64,000 bases of DNA from Castor canadensis. Taxonomy: Eukaryota > Chordata > Mammalia > Rodentia > Castoridae. Under the pieces are notes generated by a model. It was given only the letters and a program-made list of their open reading frames with translations. It was not told the DNA's origin and did no database searches. Where the stretch lies: positions 21,590,001-21,654,000 of the forward strand of contig NC_133392.1 in assembly GCF_047511655.1 (NCBI RefSeq). The letters are read 5' to 3'. Positions 23,691 through 35,559 of the stretch are shown here, one piece after another. Numbering within the stretch: the first letter of the stretch is position 1; each line of letters starts with the position of its first letter. The position numbers and the translations under genes were made by a program.

Positions 23691-24279
23691 TCTAGCCACA
23701 ATCGCATTCCACATTTGTGACCCTAAAAACCTCTTGACTCTCACAATCTGGAGGGATGTGTGCAGATATTTGAAAACAGAGGCAGACATGGGTGGTTTAC
23801 AAAGCCTCAGTGCCATCAAATCACCTGAGGCTCAGAGCTAAAAGTCAGAGAATTGCTCTCGGTGGTACATGCTTATTTTTCTCTGTCCACATCTTTTTTC
23901 TCTATTTTATCCCATCAAGAATGATGTCGGGATATTTTGTTTTTCTTTTTAGTTTGGAATTTTTGAGTTGCCATGAAGCTTCTGGTACCTCACATTTTCA
24001 TAGCATTACAGTAGACTATGTGTTATTTTTATTTCAGTACATTTGAAAGAATAAGATAACATGTGGCAGATGGCTGACCTTTCTTCTTCCTAAAGAATAG
24101 TACACTTTGAGTGACTTGTGGAATTCTGAAAATTTAGCGAAGTTTGTGCATGGATACATACCTCTTTTCACATGCCCAGTCTTTTCATCATTGGTCTCCC
24201 CAGTTGCTCCTGAAACTTCCTTTCATGTAGAAAGAGACCTAGTGCACTGATTCACATGGAAATGTCTCTGAGTTAGTGT

Positions 24280-24430
24280 TATGTCCACTTACTACGCACA
24301 GACTCAGTGCCAGGTATCACACTGGTATGTTCTCATATTACCTTATCTAATCCGTGCCTCAGTTTTGCACAGAATAAGTTTTCATGGCATTTTAGAAGTA
24401 AAGCAAATATGGGTTAGACAGAACTAGTGC
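24280..24430 (-). mobile_element. Possible MIR relic
   Basis: 'agtgccaggtatcacactgg' and 'tctcatattaccttatctaatc' fit the 3' part of a reversed MIR. The core region is poorly kept. Confidence 0.45.
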
Positions 24431-26879
24431 CCTTTCTTATGAGATGCAAAATCTGGTCAGTTTAAGTTCTAAAGACTCAAGATAATCACTGTCTTTTACC
24501 TGGAGGGTTTCTCTGTGATTTATGGCTGCAGGTATCACCTACTCTGCCTAGATCTAAGACTGGCCCTAACAGACAGCTTTCTGGGATCTCTCATCATTTC
24601 CTTTCTGCTTTGAGTTTGGAATTTTGAGTATTGAATGTGAAAAAAAGGATGATAGCAATGCTTCAACATTCACTCTTATTGGGAAAACAGGTTTCTGTCA
24701 GACTCAATAATCCTCAGGCTAGTGCAGTTTTCTTTTTTTTAAATCAGAATTAACCACTTCCCTTCTACCATATTCAGTAGAGAAGGTTAAGATGCCCTAA
24801 GCCCTATGTGAGGAAGAGGGAAGTTCATTTTGTTGACAACTTAGTGTACTTCAGGCAATTTTCTATCTTTTCTCAGACTTATCTCTCAGGAATCTTATTC
24901 CTACTTTCACTTATTGTGCCTGAACATTTTTTAGAAGTTAGAATAGAAGGAGAAGATTGATAAAATAAACCATAGTAAGGTAACTCCATTTAGCAGAGTA
25001 TTAAAAATTCTTGGCTTTTTCATGACTGTCAATACTAAATTGAAGCTTTTCCTGAATTTGATAACTTTGAAACTTTTAAAAAACAGAATTGATATCTATC
25101 AACCCCCAAAATAAAGATATTTCTTCTGACTTGTCCTTTGCATGATACTTCCAAACCAATTTTAGTTTTTACAGGTGGATATGTATATATATATATATTG
25201 CCTGTCAGGTCCTTTGCTTTGAAGATAAGGATCATATGGTTCTGAGTGTTTTTATTTCCACCTGTCCTGAAAAATGTAAAAAGAATGCAAGGTGACTAAG
25301 CAGCTGTGTTAGTGTTTGCAGGTTTGACTCATTTGACAGTATTATAAAGTGGACTCCTCCATGGGTGATGGGAAATGCAAATAATTACCCCACCCCTTGT
25401 CTGATTTCTATCTTGTTAATGATGGAGAGACTAGAGTTTTAGACCCAAGGCCTACACTTTTGGGATTCCACATATCTGGTCCAGCTGCTCACCCCTATCT
25501 GCTAAATAAAGAGAAAAGGTGAAGGGCTGAGGATGGGGGTTTGGTATGTGTCCTGGGACACAATGTGAAAGAGGCAAAGTAAATACTTCAGTCCCTCTTC
25601 AACCATCTTTGGGGTACAAATGTGAGCTTTAGGTTTAAACAGACAAAGAATTAGGGCAGGGAGAAAGAGGTATTTACAGTTATTAAACAGTCTTGGTCAT
25701 AATTATGTTTCTGTGGATCATTAGCTCAGCTCTTGTTTTGGGAGGGTTCTGAAAATGTTATCACTATCATCACTGGTCAGGATAATTGTTGCCTAGCAGG
25801 TGGTGTGTCCTTCCAGGCTCTTCTGTTCCTTAGGGTAGTTTCAGTCCCTCGTTATAAAGGTATTATCCATCAGATTAGTTATGTCTTTCCTGAAACCCAA
25901 GGTGATTGAAAATTGAATGCAGAGAGAATGTCTTAGAGCTAAGACATGCAAAATGGAGGCAGATATGCCAAGCTTTTCTCCTGTTTTCAGTTAATTCATG
26001 GGCCCAAGTTAAAGAGTCAGTACTTTTCAGCAAAAGCAGTTTAAGTACCCGTTACAACGGTAGCTTTCTGTCTTCTGCGTAAAACACCATCTTGGGAGGC
26101 TTGTGTCACTCTTAAGAACAATTACAGCTCCTCACACTGCTACTATCTGTAGCGCCAACTCAGACTGAACAAGTTCTTCTTAGACATGTTTAAAGTCCAT
26201 CAAGTCCTAGAGAAAGATCATCTGAAGGACCTTAAGTTTAACTGATTTTCTTGTCTTCAAAGGAAAGAAGTGAACATTTAAATACGAAGACATTAACTTG
26301 TTATAACCCATAAATCTTTCAGTAAAATTTATCCTTCAGGTTCATAAAATTAAGCAAGACATTTTTTCATTTAATGTCATTTTGAATTATGGAATCTGCA
26401 TGATATGTAGATAAAATGTTTCTTGGCTGGTAGCTTATCTTTTGGAAGTCTGAGATGTGGCACTTCAGATTTGGTGCTTGGGATGACATTTTGTCAGCAT
26501 TCAGGATTAAAAAATTAATTTGAAATACGTAAATGCAAACCTCTTTCCACTATACCCACTGAGAGGTAATTAGTTCTTTTGAAAATTCACTGAACTGCAT
26601 TGATTTCCTTAACTATCTAAAATACTAACTTATTTTATATTTTCATTCCAGTTATTCTATTAGTAATGTAACCTGTAGCTTTCTCTATGGGAAGATACTA
26701 CTTTTAATTTCCTTAAGTGAATCTGTTATTTTCCCAATATGCTCACCCATGATTACATGATAATAGTTAATATTTACAACATAATCTCATATAGGCCACT
26801 GCATAGCATTGTTGAAGTTGTATCATACATAAGGGCACAGGGCTGAGTAATTGAGTGTTGAAATCCAGCACAAATGCAA
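24431..26879. other. Unannotated sequence with a short (TA)n tract
   Basis: A tatata tract lies at about 25178-25197. No gene or repeat family recognised elsewhere. The segment 25700-26200 is slightly less AT-rich but not assignable. Confidence 0.5.
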
Positions 26880-27085
26880 TGAGACTACATTTTCAAATTT
26901 ATGGCAGGAACTGTTCTGGAAATTATATAGTCACTATATTTTTAGTCCCAAACCCATGTCAGTTAGATGTTACTATTCCCATTTCACAGACACAGAAATT
27001 GAGGCTCAGAGAAGTGACTAGTCTTTCTAAGGTATACAGTTACTAAGTGGAGAAGTCAGATTTAAACCTTGCACTCTAAGAATGT
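26880..27085 (-). mobile_element. MIR relic
   Basis: 'ttcccatttcacagacacag', 'aaattgaggctcagagaag' and 'gaagtcagatttaaaccttg' appear in reversed MIR order, including the conserved core. Confidence 0.75.
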
Positions 27086-28429
27086 ACCATCTTGCTTATT
27101 TTCAATAAGCCATGAACCTAGATTTTACCAGAGATATATCTTCTTAAGGAAAGGCACTGTGGTTTCCTTGGGATGAACTAGATTTAAAAATACTTTCTTG
27201 CAGCTCTCTAAGGAGATTTGAAATACTTTTTTTTATACTTTTTTCTCTGAAGTCTTCTCATAGCTTTGAAAATAAAAATTTAGAAAAATAAAATTAATGT
27301 TTAGTTGCCACCTCCAGCTCATTACTTGCAGAGTGAACATAGGTTTCTCTTCTACTTAGATCTACTTTTATTACAAGGAAAACCAACAAGCTTAGTAAAA
27401 GAGATAGTGAAGAAGTAATTATAAGACTACAGAGACTGTCAGGACATTCTGAGAACAGTTGAACACTAGGTTTCAGAGGTCCAAAAAACAAATCTCTAGA
27501 AGGGCAGTCCTGTAATGGGGTATTACTTTAACTCTACCTTTTTCTCTCTGGGTAGACCCTCTGCATATATACTTTATTTCTCCTTCTCCACTTTTTCCTA
27601 GGTTTTAGTTTTTCATGGTTATGTGTCTCAGCCTCAAGATTATATGATGTTGAAATTGCTTTCTGGTTAAAATTTCCTGAGGGTCTCAGTCTTTGTTCAT
27701 GTTTCCACACCAGTTTATGAATATTCTACTCTTACTCAGTGTACTCATTACTCACCCAGTTTGGTGTGAGTGAACTGAGCAGTGTTACATGCTAGAATAA
27801 ATAGTCAGAAAGAGTTATGCATGGTAGGATCCCAAATTAAGTGCCTGAGAAGCAGATACAAAATTTCACCTCAAATACTTTTTAACTACTCTTCTGCCAA
27901 ACTCTGCTGGTATTGTGATAATCATTTTAGTGTAGGGCGCTAATAAAACCAAAGCATAGCCAAAAACTTAATTACTGTAATACTTTTCAAAATAAGAGTT
28001 TGTTATGGGAAAAAAAAATATTGTTGACCTGTATGGTTAAGAGCAAATTCCCTTGCTCTTGTAGTAGTTGTTAGAAGTCTAAAAAAAATTAATATTGGAC
28101 TCTCCATTTTTTAAATATTTTGTCTACTGCCATTATTCTACCATTACTCACCTCAATTACATACATGTCAGTCATGAAATAGGTACAAGGTATAGTCCCA
28201 CCATTTGCCTCAAATCACTTTGATTGGATCCTCTTGGTTGCAGATCCATGGACTTCAAGAGAAGGAGTCTACTTGACTAGTCCTGTTTGGAATGATATAT
28301 TTGGGGTCATCCTCTTGGTTCTGACATGGTGCTTCCTTAAAATGCTGCTTCTGATATCTACCTTGTGACTCATCTACGGATAATCTGCCATTTTCCTTAT
28401 TTTCACTTGTTAATAATTATGACAGATAA
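27086..28429. other. Unannotated sequence
   Basis: No gene or repeat recognised. A small inverted repeat (aagagcaa/ttgctctt) lies at about 28039-28060. Confidence 0.5.
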
Positions 28430-28635
28430 CACTGGTCATTAACTACATCTCAGGCACTATCTTATGCTCTTTCATTGTGTTATCTAAACTGATTATCACA
28501 AACTATAGATGAAATTTAATGTCATTATCTTGATTTTATAGATACTGAGATAAAACTTCAGAGAGATTGAATATTTTACCCATGGTAGCACAATGGTCAA
28601 GATAGAAGATAAAGTTGGGGCCTATCCTTTTAAAA
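28430..28635 (-). mobile_element. MIR relic
   Basis: 'ctcaggcactatcttatgct', 'gatactgagataaaacttc' and 'cccatggtagcacaatggtc' follow reversed MIR order. Confidence 0.65.
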
Positions 28636-28825
28636 ACCACCTGAGTCAATGAAGAAAACTGACACCACCAACCATTGATTAGGCTTCCTGTGTGTACATA
28701 GTGAACCTATATGTAAGACATGTCTCTTCATCAGAACATAAGCTTTTTAAGGGAACAAACTATATTTCTAGTATTCTGATAATATGGGCTTAGTTGAAAG
28801 TATCAATTAGGTTTTCAAATTCTTT

Positions 28826-29013
28826 CTTTTCGTTGTTGCTGCTTCTGAGGTAGGATCTTACTATGTAGTCCAGGATAGCCTTGAACTTGAGATACCTTTG
28901 CCTCAGCCTCCTAAATACTGGGATTATAGATATGTATAGATATATATAGATATGTATAGATATGTATAGATATGTATAGATATGTATAGATATGTATCAC
29001 CATGCTTGGTATC
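28826..29013 (-). mobile_element. B1-like SINE with internal 10-bp expansion
   Basis: The T-rich end, gtaggatcttactatgtag, 'ccttgaacttgagatacctt' and 'cagcctcctaaatactggga' are reversed B1 blocks. The element resumes as 'tcaccatgcttggtatcac' after the tandem repeat at 28925-28996, which has grown inside the element at the B1 5' (A-box) region. Confidence 0.8.
28925..28996. repeat. 10-bp tandem repeat (TATGTATAGA)n inside a B1 SINE
   Basis: Six full 10-base units (28931-28990; the second reads tatatataga) are flanked by partial units. The unit equals the local B1 sequence between 'attataga' and 'tatgtatcacc', so it arose by expansion within the SINE. Confidence 0.9.
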
Positions 29014-29966
29014 ACCATTGTCTGTTTCGACCTTATCCATCATCTTTGTTATGGTCAAGCTACAGCAATATCTTTTTTTCTGCTCAATTTCAGATTAGCT
29101 TTCAGAGAGTGAGAATATTGAGATTTGATGCTCTGAATTTTAGACTCCAAAGATTTCTATCTGGCAATGATGGGCAGTCATCATTAATTATCACAGCAAA
29201 TTCTTTCTGAAGCACAATGAATCATTAGAAGCAGGACGTATGATTATATGGCCTTCAGGCATTCTTGTGATTAATTGTCTTAATTCAGTTTAAAAATTAC
29301 CCCCAGAAATATTGTTGCAATTCTGCCCCTTCAACTCATAAACAGAGCATTGTATTGGAAGAAATTGATGGTTGTACATCTCATACACACTCTGCCTTGA
29401 TTACCAGTAAGCTTTTTCTATGTGTGAACTCCTATGTTGCTGTTATTGAGGTGGCCCCTTGTCAAAGGGAAAAAATACCAACATCTGGGTGGAATAAGGA
29501 GGTGAACCAAGTAAGTAATGAGCTGGATGAAATATGGAAGTGAAAGTCAAGCTCATGAGATGCTCTCCCACCAGGAAAGGAAATTGGAGCAATGATAGCA
29601 GAGGGAAATAGCCAATCAACAAGGCCCATGGGAACAAACAAACAAACAAACAAACAGACAATCAGAGAAATCCCAAGAAAACCCCATAAAATCCTATCCC
29701 CAACATAACAAGTAGCAGTAGCAACATTTCTCTTGTTGCTAAGCTTCCCACTGTTTCTCTTAACAGTGTAATAATAAATCTTTACTTTTCCTACTATGTC
29801 CTCTAGATAAATTCTTTTACTCATCCACAGTATAAAAATGCACAATAGCTCCAGTCCCACTGAGGGAGGCTAGTAACAGAGAAAGTAACTAAACCTAGTC
29901 ACAGGGTGACCTTCTTGCAAATTGTCTCCCAGGGAACAGTTGATCTAGCTCTGCCAATAACTGCTC
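29014..29966. other. Unannotated sequence with (AAAC)n
   Basis: A short (AAAC)n tract lies at about 29635-29658. Nothing else is recognised, but the right end (29850-29966) may belong to the LTR-like sequence that resumes at 30700. Confidence 0.45.
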
Positions 29967-29980
29967 CCAAACACCCCCCC
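29967..29980. repeat. Left target-site duplication of the 29.98-kb L1
   Basis: ccaaacaccccccc corresponds to ctaaacacccc at 30686-30696 right of the L1. The C run differs in length, as homopolymers do. Confidence 0.65.
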
Positions 29981-30685
29981 TTTTTTTTTATTCATATGTG
30001 CATACAAGGCTTGGTTCATTTCTCCCCCCGGCCCCCACCCCCTCCCTTACCACCCACTCCGCCCCCTCCCTCTCCCCCCCACCCCCTCAATACCCAGCAG
30101 AAACTATTTTGCCCTTATTTCTAATTTTGTTGTAGAGAGAGTATAAGCAATAATAGGAAGGAACAAGGGTTTTTGCTGGTTGAGATAAGGATAGCTATAC
30201 AGGACATTGACTCACATTGATTTCCTGTGCGTGGGTGTTACCTTCTAGGTTAATTCTTTTTGATCTCACCTTTTCTCTAGTTCCTGTTCCTCTTTTCCTA
30301 TTGGCCTCAGTTGCTTTTAAGGTATCTGCTTTAGTTTCTCTGCGTTAAGGGCAACAAATGCTAGCTAATTTTTTAGGTGTCTTACCTATCCTCACCCCTT
30401 CCTTGTGTGCTCTCGCTTTTATCATATGCTCATAGTCCAATCCCCTTGTTGTGTTTGCCCTTGATCTAATGTCCACATATGAGGGAGAACATACGATTTT
30501 TGGTCTTTTGGGCCAGGCTAACCTCACTCAGAATGATGTTCTCCAATTCCATCCATTTACCAGCGAATGATAACATTTCATTCTTCTTTATGGCTGCATA
30601 AAATTCCATTGTGTATAGATACCACATTTTCTTAATCCATTCATCAGTGGTGGGGCATCTTGGCTGTTTCCATAACTTGGCTATT
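29981..30685 (-). mobile_element. Young 5'-truncated L1
   Basis: On the minus strand it holds the last roughly 220 bases of ORF2 ([19 protein letters not shown], stop at 30466) and a complete 3' UTR with a very G-rich sense-strand tract (30022-30088). It ends in a short poly(A) (T9 at 29981-29989). It is about 95% like the corresponding part of the 5638 element by eye. ORF2 breaks off at 'cttggctatt', where the TSD begins, so this is a simple 5' truncation. Confidence 0.9.
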
Positions 30686-30700
30686 CTAAACACCCCTTTT
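30686..30700. repeat. Right target-site duplication of the 29.98-kb L1
   Basis: ctaaacacccctttt starts where L1 similarity ends and pairs with 29967-29980 plus the first T residues. Confidence 0.65.
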
Positions 30701-31080
30701 GAAATAGCATTTTCATCTGGAGTCAAATTGAAGTATGTGCACAAGGGTCCCTGATTATGAGTAAGGACTGAATCTCATTGAATTCACATGCAGAGTAAAT
30801 CATCAAAGTCACTCCTGAGTACTACCCAAATCCCTTCCCCTGTTCACCCTTCACAGTGTATAAATATCCATCCAAGCCAAGACACTATGCATCTCTTAAG
30901 TCCCTTGCTTAGAGCTTACCCTCCCCCTTCCCTGGGGAGTATACTTTTCTGCTTTCACTCACTCTCTCAATACAATTCTACTGCAACTTTGCATTCTGTG
31001 TGTGTCCATACAATTTTTTGTTCCAGTCTCCATCACCTGAGATCTTCTTAACTAGGGTCTTCTGAAACCATGCACCAGTA
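30701..31080 (+). mobile_element. Possible solo LTR (endogenous retrovirus-like)
   Basis: A TATA-like tataaatatccatc, a C/T-rich promoter-distal part, 'ctctctcaatacaattctac' and a run of short pyrimidine blocks resemble the U3-R-U5 layout of an old LTR. No TG...CA ends or flanking duplication could be fixed, and no internal genes are present. The family is not identified. Confidence 0.35.
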
Positions 31081-31084
31081 ACAC

Positions 31085-31215
31085 CACCATATCAGGCTTA
31101 TTGATTGAGATAGGCCATCTTACTTTCCTTGCACAGGCTGGCCTTAATCCAAGATTCTCCCAATTTTGGCTTCCTTAATAGCTGAGATTATAGGCATAAA
31201 CTACTACTGTTTTAT
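31085..31215 (-). mobile_element. Diverged B1-like SINE
   Basis: 'gagataggccatcttacttt', 'aggctggccttaatccaag' and 'agctgagattataggcata' are reversed B1 blocks. Confidence 0.65.
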
Positions 31216-33029
31216 TACATGCAGGCTTTAAAAACATTGTTTGTCATTTTTTTGGCTAGTTGAACCATAAAGAATCCATCTGCATTTCTGTTCAACTTCT
31301 TACCTTTTTATGAAAATGACCCGGAAAATATTCAGGCTACTCTGCCTCCAGTCACTAAAATAGATGAATGGGGGTTATAAGGAAGGTATTTGCTCATGCT
31401 CTATATAAGCAAATTTGGCCTGTCCCCATTTCTCATTTTGCTATTACCTATGTCTGAGAAGAGGCCTTTATGATTACCTCACTATTCTTCCCTTCTCCCA
31501 AGAAAAAGTAAATAGTTTGTGCATCCAAATAGGAATACACTTGTGTGCATGCACACATACTCATTTTATTCTAATCCATAAGATGTGGTATAAGTAGGAA
31601 CTGATCTGATGGAAAAGATCAACATTCCTAGATCTCAAATATCTTAAATATTTGGCCTTGTTTACTCTTAGTATCTTCTTTCTGCCCAATTTTCTCAGCC
31701 ACAACCAAAAGATTAGAAAAAATTAAAACAAATTCTGGATCAGTCTTCACTAATTGCAACCTCTGTAGCCTTGGGCAAATCAATGACTTTTTCCAATCTA
31801 TTTTCACATTTAAGGAATGGAAATAATCAGTCAAAGAAAAATTTCACTGGTCAGAAATGCACAGGAAATGAAGACTACTTAAGACTTTGCATTGGGGGAT
31901 TGAACTCAAGAGAGAGATTGAACTCAAGTGTACTGAAACAGAGGACACTAGGTCTTTTAAGTGCCAGGTGAGCTAGTGAAAAAATACAGGACATTAATGG
32001 AGAGGTTGTTCTATAAGATAAGGCCAATTGTGTTTGTCGATTGGCACTTATCAAAGTTAGTTTTCTACCCTCTAATAGAGATGGGACAAAGGGGAACTTT
32101 TCAATTAACGGTCATATTTCAAAGAGATGGGTTTTGGTTTCTTGAGGAAAACATTCCTGGGCTTTAAATTTGAGAAGTTAGAAGAAGATTTATACCTCAA
32201 AGGACAGAGAAAGAATTTATCATAGCTGGGTTTCTAATGCAAAGTCCTCATAAAGGGCAAGTCAGGAGCCTGTAGTCAGTAGACAATTTGTTAAGAGTTT
32301 CATCAAATTGAGGGAAACATTAAGAGTTTCTAGATCATAGTCATCTTATCTGTTCCATTTGGTTGTTAAAAGGTTCAAATAGTATAACGGGTAACAAAGT
32401 TCTCTTAAATTATCAAATAAACATAATTAAAACTGGGGGAAGAGGAAAAACAGTTATTACACTTTGCTACTAAAAGAATCTGGAAATTAAGAGAAAGACA
32501 TATACACACATATACATGCATACATACCTATATAAACAAACTAATAGGTACATATTTTCCCCTTTGTCAAATGAGACCATTTTTCTAAAGAGAGTTATTC
32601 TGAAAAAGATATATAAGAAGCCAATGAACCAGGATGCACTATTTTAGGACTTCATTTCCACCATGAATTTTGACTTTCCCTACATATATGCTATTTTCTC
32701 TTACTTACTTTATGTAGATCCAACAGATATTTAAGACTAGTGCAAACCAAGTTTAACTATGTCAATGATTATGTGAGATGATCTCTGTTTTTTTTCTGGC
32801 CCTCTACAAATGCAAAAGAATTTAAAGAAAACCTAGTAAGGCTAAATCAAAGTTATCTTAGGCCAATGGAAATATGAATATCGATATCCAGAAGTCTGCA
32901 TATAATGGAGGACCTACAGTAAAAATGCTGGGTCATATGGCAGATGTTCCCATGCACCATATTAATGTGAGTTGTTAATAGACTAATGAGCCAGTTATCA
33001 CATGGTGTTTAAAAGACCAGGTTTCAGAG
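31216..33029. other. Unannotated sequence with a MIR relic
   Basis: Apart from a MIR-like core at about 31690-31840 (+; 'ccttgggcaaatcaatgact' then 'cacatttaaggaatggaaat'), no gene or repeat is recognised. Confidence 0.5.
31690..31840 (+). mobile_element. MIR relic
   Basis: 'tagccttgggcaaatcaatg' and 'tttaaggaatggaaataatc' match the MIR core on the plus strand. Confidence 0.6.
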
Positions 33030-33215
33030 AAATGTGAGATTATTTCATATGCCATATAAGTAAGTCACTACTAGTTTGAGGCTCAGTTTCCTCATTCAGA
33101 AATATGACAGATTAATAATGAGTATTTCCCAAATTTGAACTGAGAATTAAATGGGGCATAGTACCTACAATAGTGCTTAACATGCAGTAAGGGACCCTAA
33201 TTATGGTTACAATGC
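33030..33215 (+). mobile_element. MIR relic
   Basis: 'gaggctcagtttcctcattc', 'agaattaaatggggcatagt' and 'agtgcttaacatgcagtaag' follow forward MIR order. Confidence 0.75.
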
Positions 33216-33528
33216 TTTTGTTGTCATCATTAGTAACAGCCTTGATCTTAAAAGGTTAAATTTTGCTTATTATCAAGGACTTCAAGGTGGACACTCTCTT
33301 TTAGACAGTCCTTTTCTTGCTTTAATTTTTTTAATGAACTGTTCTAAGGTGTCTGAAATTTCTCCTAGGATTTTTTGAATGTCAGTGGGTTGCTGCTTTC
33401 TTCAATGAATCAAGAATCAGAATGTTTTGGGTTCCTGTTTTCTTCCATGAATCAAGGTATGCCCAAAGAGTAGTGCATTTGTAAGAATGGAACCTGAATA
33501 TCTAGGAGGAATTTGATCATAGACTAAC

Positions 33529-33564
33529 CCAGAAATCCAGTCCTTGTAAAGGACTGGATTCTGG
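33529..33564. repeat. Hairpin-forming inverted repeat
   Basis: The arm ccagaaatccagtcctt and the right arm aaggactggattctgg pair over 16 bp with a single bulged base and a 3-base loop (gta). The stem is too short for a typical pre-miRNA. Confidence 0.8.
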
Positions 33565-34129
33565 CAAAAGAGGGCCTATTATGGTTTCTCCCCACAAGAA
33601 ATCATTTGTAAGTGATAAAGACAAAAAGAAAAAGAAAAAACTCCCATCACCCCACACTTTAATTTATTAACATGTCTTGTTAATTAAAATAGTTTTGCAT
33701 GAAGCAACTTTTGTTCCAGCTTCTCCCCTGTGCCAAAGTAAATGGGGGAGGACATTGACAGAGATAAGTGCTCAAGCATTTTCCTTCTTAGATTATCCAG
33801 GTTCTTGGCTACAGTCATGGAGTCAGCATTGACATATAAATCCCTAGAAAGTGAAGAAATGCTGCCAGTGAAACCTCTGCAAAGAGGAGGGCAGTAGCCT
33901 CCAAGATCTGTCATTCCTGGATGGAATATGCCTGTTTCGGTTGCGTTCAATTGAGCATGCAAAGAGAGCAGCAAAGTTTAGCCACCTGCTTCTTGAATTG
34001 TACTTGAGAAATCACAGCTTGAGGAAAAGCAAATGATATTGATTCAATAGGCATTTACCCAAGATATTTAATTTATAGGTAGGCCAGGTATCCAGAGGTT
34101 TCTGGCTTCAAAGAACTTCTGAACATTTC
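33565..34129. other. Unannotated sequence with a 96-codon open frame
   Basis: A minus-strand frame (33974-33684) encodes a 96-residue chain with no domain, signal peptide or family I recognise. It lacks upstream or downstream gene signals, so I do not call it a gene. Confidence 0.4.
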
Positions 34130-34330
34130 TTTACCATGTATGGTAAAGATCTATATAATTTGACTCTGTGGTCTTATTTTTCATATAGTCTACATGAGTG
34201 GTTCTTTTTCTCCTCATCTTCACCTTTGACTACACACTGGCTGTCCTCACTCATCAACTCCTTTTCCTCCATCCCACTCTGTCCACAAATGCAGGCACCA
34301 CTTCTACTCTGATGCTGTCTTCAAGCACTG
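34130..34330 (+). mobile_element. Possible L2 3'-end relic
   Basis: 'aagatctatataatttgact' followed by 'ctcctcatcttcaccttt' and 'ggctgtcctcactcatcaac' resembles the 3' end of the ancient L2 LINE. Strongly diverged. Confidence 0.45.
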
Positions 34331-34409
34331 AAGTGCATAAAATCAATGACTACTGCCTCCCTCAAACCTAAGTAGTTTGGATAGTTAAATCATAACTGAT
34401 AATTAAATG

Positions 34410-34530
34410 AATTGGCTCTGGAGTCAGCTAATCTAAGATCTTGGAAAGTTTCCTAAACTCTCTGTGTTTCAGTTTTCTCATTTGTGAAGCAAGGATCATA
34501 ACAGTACAAAAATGACACCATTGGGTGGAT
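34410..34530 (+). mobile_element. MIR relic
   Basis: 'tctggagtcagctaatctaag' start-like block and 'ctctgtgtttcagttttctc', 'atttgtgaagcaaggatcat' core fit forward MIR. Confidence 0.65.
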
Positions 34531-35559
34531 GGAAGAGTCCATACTCTTTTCAGTGTGGTGGCTGATGAAAAACAATCTTACCATTGAAAGGGGAGAGAAT
34601 GCCATGAAGCTATGCAAAGAAATATAGCAAACAGAGACAGGATTCAGAGTAAGTTTTATACCTCAGGTTAGGCCACTTTTGATAGGCCATCTCCTTTTTC
34701 ATTCACCTTTCTGATTGATTGTATCTTCCTTGCACCATGGTTTGAATTTCACTCAGGCAGGAACATCTCTCTGAGCTTGGCTTTTATTTCTGTAGTCCAT
34801 CTAGGTATCCCAGTAGGCCTAATCCATCCTCTCCCCACCCCCACATTCCATGTATTCCTCAGTTTTCCTTTGTCTGTCATGTCTCCTTGAAATGGGGGGA
34901 CTCCTCCACAGTTGGTAGACACTAAACATTGCCTGGCTTGATCAGTCATTACATGTGGGCGCATAGGAGTGTACTATGCTATGATTTAGCTATTTTTCTT
35001 CTTTGCTTCCTTAACCAATGATTATTTTTGAGCACATAGTAGTTTTTGGGATCTGGGGATATTCAGAAGCATGGTTCTGGCTTCAGAAAACCACGTGTAC
35101 AGTTGAAATGCAGAGAAAACAGTGTTATGGCAGCAAATACAGGTACCATGGGATACAGAGACAGGTGACACAAAAGGATCCTATGGCACTTTGACAGAGA
35201 ACCATATTTGCTATATGGCATTTCTGACAAAAGTGTTATCAATTTAGTACCAAAGAATGGATGAGTAGTAAAAATCAATGACTGAAGAGGTGCCCTAAGT
35301 TTTAGGTGAATAAAAAGCACTCAGGAGAAGACTAAGTTAGAATTAACAATTGATATTGGAAGAGAGGTTAAGTTTACCCAATTCACTGTGGTGTTGCTTC
35401 CATTTGTAAATACTTGTGGAAAAGCAAAAGGGAGAAAAAAATAATCCTTATGTGTACATCTGAGATTCCTATGTACCTCCACTGTTCAACAGAAGTTTGA
35501 GGGAAAATTCAGAAAAATTTTAGCTGGGTCAAATACTTTTATTTGATACCACTCTAGGC
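34531..35559. other. Unannotated sequence
   Basis: No gene or repeat family recognised. Confidence 0.5.

Noticed and set aside
28925-28996. CRISPR-like array
   Set aside because: Units of 10 bp without spacers inside a SINE in a mammalian sequence; a plain tandem repeat.
33684-33974. 96-codon open frame, minus strand
   Set aside because: Reads like ordinary protein composition, but there is no family I recognise and no gene signals around it. A protein search would be decisive.
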